In this document: positions 41,342 through 49,491 of the stretch, one piece after another
How the letters are laid out: every line of letters starts with the position of its first letter
How positions within the stretch are numbered: position 1 is the stretch's first letter
Source of the DNA: Demetria terragena DSM 11295
GTDB lineage: Bacteria; Actinomycetota; Actinomycetes; Actinomycetales; Dermatophilaceae
Length of the DNA: 64,000 nucleotides
Direction of reading: 5' to 3'
Assembly: GCF_000376825.1 (NCBI RefSeq)
Contig: NZ_AQXW01000004.1
Location: 682,001 to 746,000, forward strand
Translations under genes and position numbers: made by a program
The notes under the pieces: model-generated
What the model was told of the DNA's origin: nothing
What the model saw: the letters and a program-made list of their open reading frames with translations, nothing else
Databases searched by the model: none

Positions 41342-42182
41342 CCTGGCCGCGCGCCACGATCTCGGCGGGCCCGGTCAAGGTCACGCGATCCCCGTCAATG
41401 TGTACGCCCAGCGTGCCGCCCGGCACATCGACTCGCCAATCAAGTTGATCGGCGGGCTGGCCGCCCCACCACCAGGTCGCGAGGGCTGCCGCAGCCGCAC
41501 CCGTACCGCACGACAGTGTCTCGCCGACGCCACGTTCGTAGACGCGCAACGAGATGTGCTCGGCGTCCTCGGCACGCACGAACTCCACGTTGGTGCCGTG
41601 GTCGGGGTGCGGGTCGACATGCGGAGCACGAGCCAGGTCAAGCGAGTCGAGGTCGGTTTCGCGCGGGAGAGCCACCACCGTGTGCGGGTTTCCGAGGTCA
41701 AGGCTCAACGCAGGAAGCGCGTCGGGCGCACCCACTACCTGTACGACAGAATCCATGCCACGCTCGTTGGCCACGTCAGGACGCGCCAACTTCCAGGCAC
41801 CGAGGTCGACGCCAAAACCGTTGCTAACAGCCTGAATTCGCTTGCTTCCGGCGCGGGTCCCGAGTTCGAAGGTGCCATCGACCAGGCCTTCTTCGGTGAG
41901 CCATTGACCGACCACTCGGGTGCCGTTGCCGCACATTTCGGCGATACCACCGTCAGCGTTGCGGTAGTCCATGAACCAGGACTGTGGGTCGATATCCGCG
42001 GGGACGTCCTCGACATACTGAGCGCGAGTGATCCTGATCAGCCCGTCGCCGCCGATCCCGGACCGGCGATTGCATAGAGCCGCCACAGTCTGCGGGTCGA
42101 GGTCAATGGTGCCGTCCAGATCGGGCACGAGCACGAAATCGTTGCTGGTGCCGTGGCCTTTGGCGAACGCGATGGTGGTCAC
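41322..42182 (-). CDS. dapF: diaminopimelate epimerase
   Basis: Converts LL- to meso-diaminopimelate for lysine and peptidoglycan synthesis. The 286 residues show two similar halves with the two catalytic cysteines, C84 in AEMCGNGTR and the second in LSCGTGAAA. The start motif is FAKGHGTSNDFVLVPD. GGAGA precedes the GTG at 42182. It overlaps the end of miaA by 4 nt, so miaA-dapF form an operon, the common actinobacterial order. Confidence 0.97.
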   Translation of the reverse strand: MTTIAFAKGHGTSNDFVLVPDLDGTIDLDPQTVAALCNRRSGIGGDGLIRITRAQYVEDVPADIDPQSWFMDYRNADGGIAEMCGNGTRVVGQWLTEEGLVDGTFELGTRAGSKRIQAVSNGFGVDLGAWKLARPDVANERGMDSVVQVVGAPDALPALSLDLGNPHTVVALPRETDLDSLDLARAPHVDPHPDHGTNVEFVRAEDAEHISLRVYERGVGETLSCGTGAAAAALATWWWGGQPADQLDWRVDVPGGTLGVHIDGDRVTLTGPAEIVARGQVTLPYA

Positions 42183-43120
42183 GTCTCCATCGTCGCAGAG
42201 TTCTCCTCGATGACCCGCAGCGCCTGGCCGAGCAGGTCCGCATGTCCGGCGGGCAGCCAGTGGATTCTCGGGTCTGGCCGGAACCAACTTTCCTGGCGGC
42301 GTACGAGTCGACGAGTGCCTGCGGTGGTCTGCTCTTGGGCTTGCTCGGTCGTAAGAACCCCGTCGAGTTCGGCGAGCGCCTGCGCATAGCCGATCGCGCG
42401 ACTCGCGGTGACGCCGTGGCGCAGTCCTTGCTGTTCGAGGGCGCGCACCTCATCCAGGAGTCCCGCCTGCCACATGGCGCCCACCCTGTTTTCAATGCGC
42501 GTATCCAGTTCATCGCGCGGTCCGCGGAGCCCAAACATCACGGTGGGCTGGATGAACTCCCGCGTGGGCATGGTTGCGCTGAACGGTCGGCCGGTGAGTT
42601 CGATCACCTCAAGTGCTCGAACGACCCGGCGGGCGTTGGCGGGAATGATCCGATCGGCCGCTTCGGGGTCACAATCGGCCAGTTCGCGGTGCAACGCTTC
42701 GGCACCGAGCTGTTCGAGCCGAGCTTCCCATCGCGCCCGGACGTGGGGGTCCCGCGGCGGGATCTCGAGTCGGTCCAACGCGGCCCGGACATAGAGCCCC
42801 GAACCGCCGACCACAATCGGAACCCGCCCGCGGTCCCGGATCGCCGCCATATCCGCCCTGGCGCGCTCCTGATAGTCGGCGACGCTCGCCTCATCGGTGA
42901 CCTCTAGAACATCAAGCTGGTGGTGCGCGATGCCCCGACGCTGGTCGCGGGTGAGTTTGGCGGTGCCGATATCCATACCGCGATAGAGCTGCGAGGCATC
43001 GGCATTGATGACCTCGCCGCCGAGATGGAGCGCGAGATCCACCCCCAGATCGGACTTACCGGTCGCGGTCGGGCCAACGACCGCGACCACAGGGCGGGGG
43101 TGGCCGGACATGCTGGCCAT
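42179..43120 (-). CDS. miaA: tRNA dimethylallyltransferase
   Basis: Adds the isopentenyl group to A37 of tRNAs that read UNN codons; MiaB, also in this window at 50387, then methylthiolates it. The 313 residues have the P-loop GPTATGKS (16-23), DASQLYRGMDIGTAK and VVGGSGLYVRAALD. A G-rich Shine-Dalgarno-like segment precedes the ATG at 43120; M4 is an alternative. A perfect 27-bp inverted repeat ends 16 nt upstream of the start and may affect translation. Confidence 0.96.
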   Translation of the reverse strand: MASMSGHPRPVVAVVGPTATGKSDLGVDLALHLGGEVINADASQLYRGMDIGTAKLTRDQRRGIAHHQLDVLEVTDEASVADYQERARADMAAIRDRGRVPIVVGGSGLYVRAALDRLEIPPRDPHVRARWEARLEQLGAEALHRELADCDPEAADRIIPANARRVVRALEVIELTGRPFSATMPTREFIQPTVMFGLRGPRDELDTRIENRVGAMWQAGLLDEVRALEQQGLRHGVTASRAIGYAQALAELDGVLTTEQAQEQTTAGTRRLVRRQESWFRPDPRIHWLPAGHADLLGQALRVIEENSATMET

Positions 43121-43135
43121 CGTGCCCCACCCCTG

Positions 43136-43201
43136 CCCTAACTGCGTTAGGTGCCCTTGACTGGGAAGTTTTCGAGTCAAGGGCACCTAACGCAGTTAGG
43201 G
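43136..43201. repeat. perfect 27-bp inverted repeat in the miaA leader
   Basis: Arms 43136-43162 and 43175-43201 are fully complementary, with a 12-nt loop GGGAAGTTTTCG. Each arm contains CTAACTGCGTTAG or its complement, itself nearly palindromic. No T-tract follows. No second copy was noticed in the window. Confidence 0.85.
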
Positions 43202-43256
43202 CCGATCCAGGCGCGGTGGTCTGGCGTTATGACGCCAGGAGTGTGACCCTGAAGGT

Positions 43257-43382
43257 ATGTCGAACGATGCACACATCCCGGACCCTGACCCGACCGAATC
43301 CGACGACGTCGCAGAGCACGACGCCACTGACGAAGGTATGCCGCAGTCGCCAACTGAGGCCGAGACCGGCGACGCCGAATAG
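43257..43382 (+). CDS. small acidic protein (41 residues), hypothetical
   Basis: ATG-to-TAG frame of 41 codons coding for a strongly acidic peptide that starts MSNDAHIPDPDPTESDD and ends TEAETGDAE. GAAGG stands just before the ATG, too close for a good ribosome-binding site. A clear hairpin terminator follows 9 nt after the stop, which supports a real transcription unit. Function unknown; likely disordered. It could still be a chance frame. Confidence 0.5.
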   Translation: MSNDAHIPDPDPTESDDVAEHDATDEGMPQSPTEAETGDAE

Positions 43383-43391
43383 CGCGTTACT

Positions 43392-43416
43392 GGACTCTCA
43401 ACCTGGTTGAGAGTCC
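43392..43416 (+). terminator. hairpin terminator after the small acidic ORF
   Basis: GGACTCTCAACC and GGTTGAGAGTCC form a 10-12-bp perfect stem. It also separates the ORF from the repeat element that follows. Confidence 0.65.
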
Positions 43417-43420
43417 TCAG

Positions 43421-43508
43421 CACGCCGGTCGAGCAGGCGAGCGCCCCGGCGCGAGCCGTGTCGAGGCCTCGGTAAGCGCAGGCCAAAAAACGCCGGTCAA
43501 GCAGGCGG
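43421..43508. repeat. REP-like unit plus a partial second unit
   Basis: CACGCCGGTCGAGCAGGCGA followed by GCGCCCCGGCGCGAGCCGTG and TCGAGGCC is a diverged copy of the 48-bp unit in the 17.9-kb array. A broken second head (ACGCCGGTCAAGCAGGCGG, 43490-43508) abuts the truncated kinase-like gene. Confidence 0.8.
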
Positions 43509-43511
43509 CCC

Positions 43512-43946
43512 ATCAAAGCTCTGGAGCGGCTCTCACCAACCCAACGCGACCGTCTATCCGACTGGCTCCCCGGTGCGACCGTCCTCCGCGACCACAGTTG
43601 GGATCTCGTACAGACCTATGTCCTGGAACTTAGCCACCAGGGCGAGCACTACTTGCTTAAGGCTGGCGGCCCGAACGACAGTCATATCGCACGCGAGTTG
43701 CGCGCCCATCGAGACTGGCTCGCACCGTGGACCACGATCGGGCGCGCTCCCGAGATCGTCCATGGCGATTCCGACCTGAAGATGATCGTGACCAGATATC
43801 TTCCCGCTGACCTGGTGCAGGGCTCCTCAGCCGCAGGACATGCGGACACCTACCGACAAGCTGGCGAGCTCCTGGCCATCCTGCACCGACAAAGCGCGGC
43901 GTACGGGCTTCGGCTGCTCGACGACCTTCTCCGGGCCGAGACCTGA
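43512..43946 (+). pseudogene. truncated aminoglycoside-phosphotransferase-like gene remnant
   Basis: An open frame of 144 codons with no start codon at its 5' end, which joins the REP-like element directly. It reads like the N-lobe of an APH/choline-kinase-type phosphotransferase: YVLELSHQGEHYLLKAGGP (with the ATP-binding Lys), then SHIARELRAHRDWL and IVTRYLPADLVQG, and ILHRQS before it stops. The catalytic HGD..N and DxD segments of the C-lobe are missing. Both ends are lost, so it is a gene fragment. A short protein from an internal TTG or ATG cannot be excluded. Confidence 0.7.
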
Positions 43947-44036
43947 TCCTCCGAAAACCATTGGCGCTCAACACCTCCAGGCTGTCAATCTCAGACGTCA
44001 ACACTCAGGCCAACACGCTCGGAAAGGAGCGCAGCT

Positions 44037-45209
44037 ATGGAGAAGATCAACGACAAGCTCGTCAACTGGGCGAGTCTGCTGGAGCCTGCGACCTTGGAGC
44101 AGGCCGAGCGCACTGCGACCATGCCATTCATTCATCCGCACGTTGCCCTCATGCCCGACGCGCACCTCGGTCTGGGGGCAACGGTCGGGTCGGTCATCCC
44201 GACTCTCGGAGCCGTCATGCCCGCCGCCGTCGGTGTCGACATCGGCTGCGGCATGATCGCCGTGCGGACCGAGCTCACTGCGGCGGACCTGCCCGAAGAC
44301 CGTTCCTCGCTCCGGGAGAACATCGAGCGGTCGGTTCCGGTGTCTGCCGGTGGATACAACCGGCGGATCACGCGCGAGCACACGCACGCCCGGATTGCGG
44401 AACTCACCAACATGGCGGAGCAGTCCGGCTTCGATCCTGCGTCGTTCGCCGGAAAGTGGGCGCTGCAGCTGGGCACGCTCGGCTCGGGCAACCACTTCAT
44501 CGAGGTCAGCCTGGACGAACACGACCGTGTGTGGTTGTTCCTGCACTCTGGCTCACGGGGCGTCGGCAACAAGATCGCGCAACACCACATCAAGGTCGCG
44601 CAGAAGTTGTGCGATCAGTGGTGGATCTCGTTGCCCGACAAGGATCTTGCCTACCTTGTGGAGGGCACGGAGGAGTTCTCGACTTACATTCGGCAGTTGC
44701 GCTGGGCCCAACACTTCGCGCTGCTGAACCGTGAGGAGATGATGGACCGGGTAGCTGATCAAGTACGTCGGTGGGTCGGTCTCGACGTACTCGTCGAAGC
44801 CGAACGGATCAACTGTCACCACAACTACACCGAGCGAGAGCGCCACTTCGGCAAGCACGTGTGGGTGTCCCGCAAGGGAGCGATCAACGCCGAGGCCGGT
44901 CGCCCCGGGCTCATTCCGGGGTCGATGGGGACGGCGTCGTACGTCGTCACCGGACTGGGAAACCCGGTGTCGCTCAACTCTTCTCCGCACGGCGCAGGCC
45001 GGAGATTCTCCCGAAGCAAGGCGCGGAAGACGTTCACTCATGAGCAGTTGCGGGAGGCGATGGCGGGCATCGAATACCGCGACACGGATGCGTTTCTCGA
45101 TGAGATTCCGCAGGCATACAAGGACATCGACGTGGTGATGACGGATGCGGCCGCTCTGGTTGAGGTGCGTCACACGCTGCGTCAGATCGTCAACGTCAAG
45201 GGCGACTGA
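44037..45209 (+). CDS. rtcB: RtcB-family RNA ligase
   Basis: GTP-dependent ligase that joins RNA ends with 3'-phosphate or 2',3'-cyclic phosphate to 5'-OH ends. The 390 residues have D68 and C71 in VDIGCGM, QLGTLGSGNHFIEV, LHSGSRGVGN, NCHHNYTERE and the guanylylation-site segment SSPHGAGRRFSR. It is the shorter, actinobacterial RtcB type. A strong GGAAAGGAG precedes the ATG. No rtcA, rtcR or archease gene is nearby, so its RNA target is unclear. It is followed by a bidirectional terminator. Confidence 0.95.
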   Translation: MEKINDKLVNWASLLEPATLEQAERTATMPFIHPHVALMPDAHLGLGATVGSVIPTLGAVMPAAVGVDIGCGMIAVRTELTAADLPEDRSSLRENIERSVPVSAGGYNRRITREHTHARIAELTNMAEQSGFDPASFAGKWALQLGTLGSGNHFIEVSLDEHDRVWLFLHSGSRGVGNKIAQHHIKVAQKLCDQWWISLPDKDLAYLVEGTEEFSTYIRQLRWAQHFALLNREEMMDRVADQVRRWVGLDVLVEAERINCHHNYTERERHFGKHVWVSRKGAINAEAGRPGLIPGSMGTASYVVTGLGNPVSLNSSPHGAGRRFSRSKARKTFTHEQLREAMAGIEYRDTDAFLDEIPQAYKDIDVVMTDAAALVEVRHTLRQIVNVKGD

Positions 45210-45218
45210 GCAGTCTCC

Positions 45219-45256
45219 GGCGGGTTCGGGTGGGCCTGCTTTCACCCGAACCCGCC
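45219..45256. terminator. bidirectional hairpin terminator
   Basis: A perfect 14-bp stem (GGCGGGTTCGGGTG / CACCCGAACCCGCC) with a 10-nt loop lies between the convergent rtcB and TIGR02569-like genes. Confidence 0.8.
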
Positions 45257-45265
45257 ACCCTCGCC

Positions 45266-46078
45266 TTAATCGCCCCGCATTAGGAAGTGCAGCGCCTTGC
45301 GGTAAGGCCGCGGGTCGGGCACTTCGTCGGCCAGCAATCGATAGATCCCGGCGCGGATCATCGCTTGACGATGAAGTCCGGTCTGCCAATCATCGAGCGC
45401 CGACGGGTCGGCATCCATCCACATCACGGCGTCGAGTACGCATACCGCATCGGCCCAGAGAACTGGTCGCCAGTACGGCGCGAAGTCAATAACGACCGGA
45501 GCGTCAGCCTCATCCAGTAAGACATTGCCCGCGAGATCGCCGTGTACGAGCTGCTGCACTCCCACCGGCTGTGGTGTGCGTATGGCCAAGAGGGCGCGTG
45601 CGAATTCTCCTGTCTCGTCATCAAATTCAGAAAGTTCCGGAATGTCCTCACCGAACGCCACGCGCTCTGCCCGATCCCATCGGGAGCTTGGCGGCGCGGC
45701 GGCTAGTGGCCACTCGGTCACCGCCTGCGACAGTTCCGCATGCAGAACCGCACCGGTGGCGCGGATGACCGGAAGATCCGTACAGGCCCGGGTTCCGGGT
45801 TCGTAGCGACTCGCGCCCCACCCATTGACCGTCCACGAACCGTTGCGCGCCGGCACCGGCACGGCGATACGAAGGTCTCGGCGCCGACGCCCCGACCAGG
45901 TGTCCAGCTCCACCGCAAGCCGGGCAATAGGCGGGCTCACCAAGTCCGCGACGACTGCGTCGCGGCCGGGGCTCAGCACGAGATCGCCTGCCAGCACACT
46001 GTTTCCCTGCCCGCCCGGGAGCGGGCGCACCTCCCCTGGGACCGCGAACAGGTCAAGGACGTCATCTGGGGGAAGCAC
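45266..46078 (-). CDS. TIGR02569-like actinobacterial protein with kinase-like HGD motif
   Basis: A 270-residue protein that resembles the TIGR02569 family of actinobacteria, which carries a remnant of the aminoglycoside phosphotransferase fold. The key segments are LPGGQGNSVLAGDLVLSPG at the N-terminus, VQQLVHGDLAGNVLLDE (HGD, then N) and VVIDFAPYWRPVLWADAV in the C-lobe. Its cellular function is not known. The GTG start lies 6 nt after a -10-like TACAGT, so a leaderless transcript is likely. It is convergent with rtcB. Confidence 0.8.
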   Translation of the reverse strand: MLPPDDVLDLFAVPGEVRPLPGGQGNSVLAGDLVLSPGRDAVVADLVSPPIARLAVELDTWSGRRRRDLRIAVPVPARNGSWTVNGWGASRYEPGTRACTDLPVIRATGAVLHAELSQAVTEWPLAAAPPSSRWDRAERVAFGEDIPELSEFDDETGEFARALLAIRTPQPVGVQQLVHGDLAGNVLLDEADAPVVIDFAPYWRPVLWADAVCVLDAVMWMDADPSALDDWQTGLHRQAMIRAGIYRLLADEVPDPRPYRKALHFLMRGD

Positions 46079-46084
46079 ACTTCC

Positions 46085-46090
46085 ACTGTA
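46085..46090 (-). promoter_or_regulatory. -10 hexamer for a leaderless start
   Basis: TACAGT on the minus strand, 6 nt before the GTG at 46078. Confidence 0.45.
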
Positions 46091-46098
46091 GTGACGGG

Positions 46099-47175
46099 TC
46101 AGTAGGTCATGCCCATCACCGAACGCACCGTCTCCAAGGTGCGCACCGCGACCACTCGGGCTCGCTCGTTGCCGGCCCGGAGCACCTGGTCGACGTAGGC
46201 GGGGTCTGCCTCCAACTCGAGTCGACGGCGGCGGTGCTCAGCCAAAGCATCGTTCACTGCACTAGCGACTCGGCGTTTGAGTTCGGCGCCGCCCGCATCT
46301 CCAATCTCCGAAGCGAGGCTCTCCGGCGACGTACCCAAGAACGCAGCACCGACAGTCAACAGGTTCGCAACCTCTGGGCGGCGCTCTCTGTCAAAGGTGA
46401 TTCGCCGGTCGGTGTCTGTACGCGCCTTGCGGACGAGTGCCACCGTCTCGTCGGCGCTCGCGCGCAACGGGATGGTGTTTCCACGGCTCTTGCTCATCTT
46501 GGCGCCATCCAGACCAAGGACGGTCGGGAGTGAGGTGATCAGTGCGTCGGGCTCGGGAAAGACCTGGTGGCCGTCGGCATAGCGGCGGTTGAAGCGGCGG
46601 GCGATGACCCGTGTCTGCTCCAGGTGCGGGAGTTGGTCTAGCCCAACCGGCACGACGTTCGCGTGGCAGAACAGGATGTCGGCGGCCTGATGAACTGGGT
46701 AGGTCAGGAGCAGTCCGGACAAGGGCCTCCCATCAGTCGCGGCCAGTTCGTCCTTGACGGTGGGGTTACGTCTCAGCTCGGCGTCAGTGACCAACGAGAG
46801 GAACGGCAGCATCAGTTGGTTCAGTTCTGAGATCGCCGAATGCGTAAAGATGGTGCTGCGCGTCGGGTCCATTCCTGCGGCCAGGTAGTCGGTGACCACG
46901 CTGCGTACGTTGTCCTGGATCGCGCCGACGCCGTCACGATCCGTGATGACCTGATAGTCAGCTACGAGCACAAAGGACTCAATGCCCTTGTCCTGTAACG
47001 TGACTCGATTTTTCAAACTGGAAAGGTAGTGACCGATGTGCAGGTCGCCGGTTGGTCGGTCTCCGGTCAAGACCCGCAGCCTGTCGCGTGCTGGCGACGG
47101 TGGGCCGTCGATGACTTCCCCGATGATGGCGCTACGTTCGGCGGCGATCTGTTGGGTGCCTGGAAGTGCTTTCAC
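46099..47175 (-). CDS. trpS: tryptophanyl-tRNA synthetase
   Basis: Class I synthetase for tRNA-Trp, 358 residues. HIGH is at 46-49 in LTGDRPTGDLHIGHYLSSLK and KMSKS appears in LDGAKMSKSRGN. The opening TGDRPTG..H and VLVADYQVITDRD match the actinobacterial form seen in streptomycetes as the inducible, attenuation-controlled enzyme. The GTG at 47175 has CGGAGC upstream. A Trp leader peptide and terminator lie in the 140-nt leader, so expression should rise when charged tRNA-Trp is scarce. Confidence 0.96.
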   Translation of the reverse strand: MKALPGTQQIAAERSAIIGEVIDGPPSPARDRLRVLTGDRPTGDLHIGHYLSSLKNRVTLQDKGIESFVLVADYQVITDRDGVGAIQDNVRSVVTDYLAAGMDPTRSTIFTHSAISELNQLMLPFLSLVTDAELRRNPTVKDELAATDGRPLSGLLLTYPVHQAADILFCHANVVPVGLDQLPHLEQTRVIARRFNRRYADGHQVFPEPDALITSLPTVLGLDGAKMSKSRGNTIPLRASADETVALVRKARTDTDRRITFDRERRPEVANLLTVGAAFLGTSPESLASEIGDAGGAELKRRVASAVNDALAEHRRRRLELEADPAYVDQVLRAGNERARVVAVRTLETVRSVMGMTY

Positions 47176-47218
47176 ATGGAGCTCCGGTGTTCGGGCCCCG
47201 CACGGCTGCAGATACAGA

Positions 47219-47243
47219 AAGACGCCGCACAGGGCGGCGTCTT
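47219..47243 (-). terminator. attenuator terminator of trpS
   Basis: On the minus strand AAGACGCCGC and GCGGCGTCTT form a perfect 10-bp stem with a 5-nt loop, followed by TTTCTGT. It lies between the Trp leader ORF and trpS. Confidence 0.85.
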
Positions 47244-47274
47244 GGGATGAATGCGTCGATTGGGTGGCCGCCCG

Positions 47275-47313
47275 TCAGGACAGCCACCCCCAGTTCAGAG
47301 GACCGAGTCGCAT
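47275..47313 (-). CDS. Trp leader peptide of trpS
   Basis: A 12-codon ORF, MRLGPLNWGWLS, with Trp at positions 8 and 10, both read with TGG. Two Trp codons in 12 residues upstream of trpS and before a terminator define ribosome-mediated attenuation. The ATG lies 6 nt after a -10 hexamer, so the leader would be translated from a leaderless mRNA. Its first codons overlap the 3' end of the MFS gene. Confidence 0.88.
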   Translation of the reverse strand: MRLGPLNWGWLS

Positions 47314-48536
47314 GGCGTGACCGTATCAGCAGCCCGCGCCACCCTCGATCTTTGCGATGCCACCACGAGTGCGGCCGCCGCGAGAACAAGCCCCCCGACA
47401 TAGAGGACCACGCCGGTCCAGGCCGCAGCGGCAAACGCAAGTCCCGCGAGGGCCCCCATGACCGAACTCCCGGCGTAATAGGCCAGGAGGTAGAGCGAAC
47501 TAGCCTCAGCCCGGTGTTCCGTGGCGAGACGGCCAACCCACCCGCTGGCCACTGCATGGGCGCCGAAGAATCCGGCCGTGAGCAGGAACGCCCCGATCAG
47601 GACAGGCACCAGATGGTCCGGCCAGGTCAGCAGGAGGCCACCAAGCATGACCATTTCGCTGGTCACCAGAACGCGCCGCGGACCCAGTCGATCGGCAAGA
47701 CGCCCCGCGGCCGATGCTGACACTGTTCCAGCCAAGAACATCAAGAAGATGAGCCCCACGACCACATCCGGGAGATCGAAAGGTGCTGCTAATAATCGGA
47801 ATCCGAGGAAGTTGTAGACCGACACGAATCCGCCCATGAGCAAGAATCCGGTGCCAAACATCGCCACCAACGCTGGCGTCTTCAGGTGCGTCTTCAGGTG
47901 CGACGCGGTCGTACGCCACCCCACGGGTCGGGCCACAAAGTGGCGTGACTTCGGCGCCAAAAAGGCAGTCGCGGTCGCGAAGCAGAAGGACGCCGCGGCA
48001 GCAGCCATCATCCCCCACCGCCAGGTGCCCACTTCGAGCGTGAGCGACGGGATCAGCCGTCCGGCGAGACCACCCAAGGTGGTTCCGGCGATGTATTTGC
48101 CCATCGCCGCGCCGACGTCGTCCGGATGCACCTCCTCGGCGAGGTAGGCCATCGCCGTCGCTGGCACTCCGGCCAGCGCAATCCCTTGAAGCCCGCGCAT
48201 CGCCACCAACAACTCTAGCGACGGCGCCCACGGTTGCAGCAGACCAATGACCACCGACAGCAATGCCGATACCGACATGATTCGCAGTCGGCCAAAACGT
48301 TCGGAGAGGACGCTAATGGGCACCACCATCAGCGCCAGCATGCCGGTCGTCGCCGAGATCGTCAGTGCCGTCGCGGCGGGCGAGGAGTCGAACTCGGTAG
48401 CGATCTGCGGCAGTACGGCCTGCGCGGCATACATGGCGACAAAGGTGGTCATTCCGGCCGCGGAGACCGCAAGGGTGATCCGCCGAAAGCCGCGTTCACC
48501 CACGCGATATCCCGTCACCGTCATACCGGTCAGCAT
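47295..48536 (-). CDS. MFS transporter (YnfM-like drug/metabolite exporter)
   Basis: A 413-residue major-facilitator protein with about 12 helices. The loop 2-3 signature is ISVLSERFGRLRIMSVSALL, and LADRLGPRRVLVTSEMVMLG lies in the second half, typical for exporters of the YnfM type. GGGGAGG lies 7 nt before the ATG. It is divergent from a LysR regulator, the common arrangement for a regulated pump. The promoter of trpS is embedded in its last codons. Confidence 0.88.
   Translation of the reverse strand: MLTGMTVTGYRVGERGFRRITLAVSAAGMTTFVAMYAAQAVLPQIATEFDSSPAATALTISATTGMLALMVVPISVLSERFGRLRIMSVSALLSVVIGLLQPWAPSLELLVAMRGLQGIALAGVPATAMAYLAEEVHPDDVGAAMGKYIAGTTLGGLAGRLIPSLTLEVGTWRWGMMAAAAASFCFATATAFLAPKSRHFVARPVGWRTTASHLKTHLKTPALVAMFGTGFLLMGGFVSVYNFLGFRLLAAPFDLPDVVVGLIFLMFLAGTVSASAAGRLADRLGPRRVLVTSEMVMLGGLLLTWPDHLVPVLIGAFLLTAGFFGAHAVASGWVGRLATEHRAEASSLYLLAYYAGSSVMGALAGLAFAAAAWTGVVLYVGGLVLAAAALVVASQRSRVARAADTVTPCDSVL
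47320..47325 (-). promoter_or_regulatory. -10 hexamer of the trpS leader
   Basis: TACGGT on the minus strand, 6 nt before the leader ATG, inside the MFS coding sequence. Confidence 0.6.
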
Positions 48537-48596
48537 GTCTTACCTCCCCATCGAAAGGAAATGCATGACTATTCGTCTGTTAATACACCTGATGCA

Positions 48597-48602
48597 TAAG
48601 AT
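48597..48602 (+). promoter_or_regulatory. -10 hexamer for leaderless LysR gene
   Basis: TAAGAT, 7 nt before the ATG at 48610. Confidence 0.45.
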
Positions 48603-48609
48603 GGGGCAC

Positions 48610-49491
48610 ATGAGAGACCATCTGCGTTGGCTCCTCGTCCTGGCCGAGGAAGAGAACGTCACCGCAGCGGCGGCACGACTGCATCTGAGCCAGCCCACTG
48701 TCTCGCGCGCCCTCGCGCGCCTGGAACGCGAACTCGGGTCCACCCTGTTCGACCGGCATGGGCGACGCATCGCGCTCAACGACGCCGGGCGGATCTACCT
48801 CGAGCAGGTACGCCGGGCCGACCTCGCCCTCGCCACCGGTGCCCAACGACTACGGGACAGCCGCGACCGCGTTCGGTTGGTTCGCCTGGGATTCCTCCAC
48901 TCCTTTGGGACTTGGCTCGTCCCTGAGATCATCCAGACCACCCGTCGCAAGGATCCGGGCCTGCGCTGCGAGCTCATCCAGGATGCCTCGGACGCCATCA
49001 GCCGACGTGTCGCCGAGGGTCGCCTTGATCTGGGAATCGTCTCGCCGCGCCCGGCGCAGTCAGGGCTGGTCTGGCGACGCCTCCTGCATCAGCGGGTATG
49101 CGCGGCGCTCCCCCAGGACCATCCCTACGCCACCCGTTCGAGCATCCGGATAGCCGACCTGCGTGACGAGCGCATGATCGCAATGGCACCGGGCTTTGGC
49201 GTCCGGCAGGTCCTCGACGACGTCTGTGCTGCAGCAGGATTCGCCCCCGACATCGCGTACGAATGCCAAGAACTCTCCACCGTCGCTGGGCTCGTGGCGG
49301 CCGGTGCCGGCGCTGGCCTCCTCCCCGACGAAGCCGAACCCCGTCACCCCTCCGGTTTGACTTTGGTACCGCTGGACGACGCGGACGCTGGTCGAGACAT
49401 CGGTCTGGTGTGGTCCCGCAAACATCCACTGAGCCACGCCGCAACCCTGGTGCGAGATTGCACCGATGAGGTCAGTAGCCTGCGGCGGTGA
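48610..49491 (+). CDS. LysR-family regulator, divergent from the MFS transporter
   Basis: A 293-residue LysR protein: winged helix-turn-helix (VLAEEENVTAAAARLHLSQP, TVSRALARLERELGS) and effector domain with RLGFLHSFGTWLVPEI and VAAGAGAGLLPDE. By place it probably controls the divergent MFS gene. The ATG at 48610 is used because a -10 hexamer stands 7 nt upstream; an ATG at 48601 is an alternative. Its stop overlaps the patatin start by 4 nt, so the two are coupled. Confidence 0.9.
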   Translation: MRDHLRWLLVLAEEENVTAAAARLHLSQPTVSRALARLERELGSTLFDRHGRRIALNDAGRIYLEQVRRADLALATGAQRLRDSRDRVRLVRLGFLHSFGTWLVPEIIQTTRRKDPGLRCELIQDASDAISRRVAEGRLDLGIVSPRPAQSGLVWRRLLHQRVCAALPQDHPYATRSSIRIADLRDERMIAMAPGFGVRQVLDDVCAAAGFAPDIAYECQELSTVAGLVAAGAGAGLLPDEAEPRHPSGLTLVPLDDADAGRDIGLVWSRKHPLSHAATLVRDCTDEVSSLRR

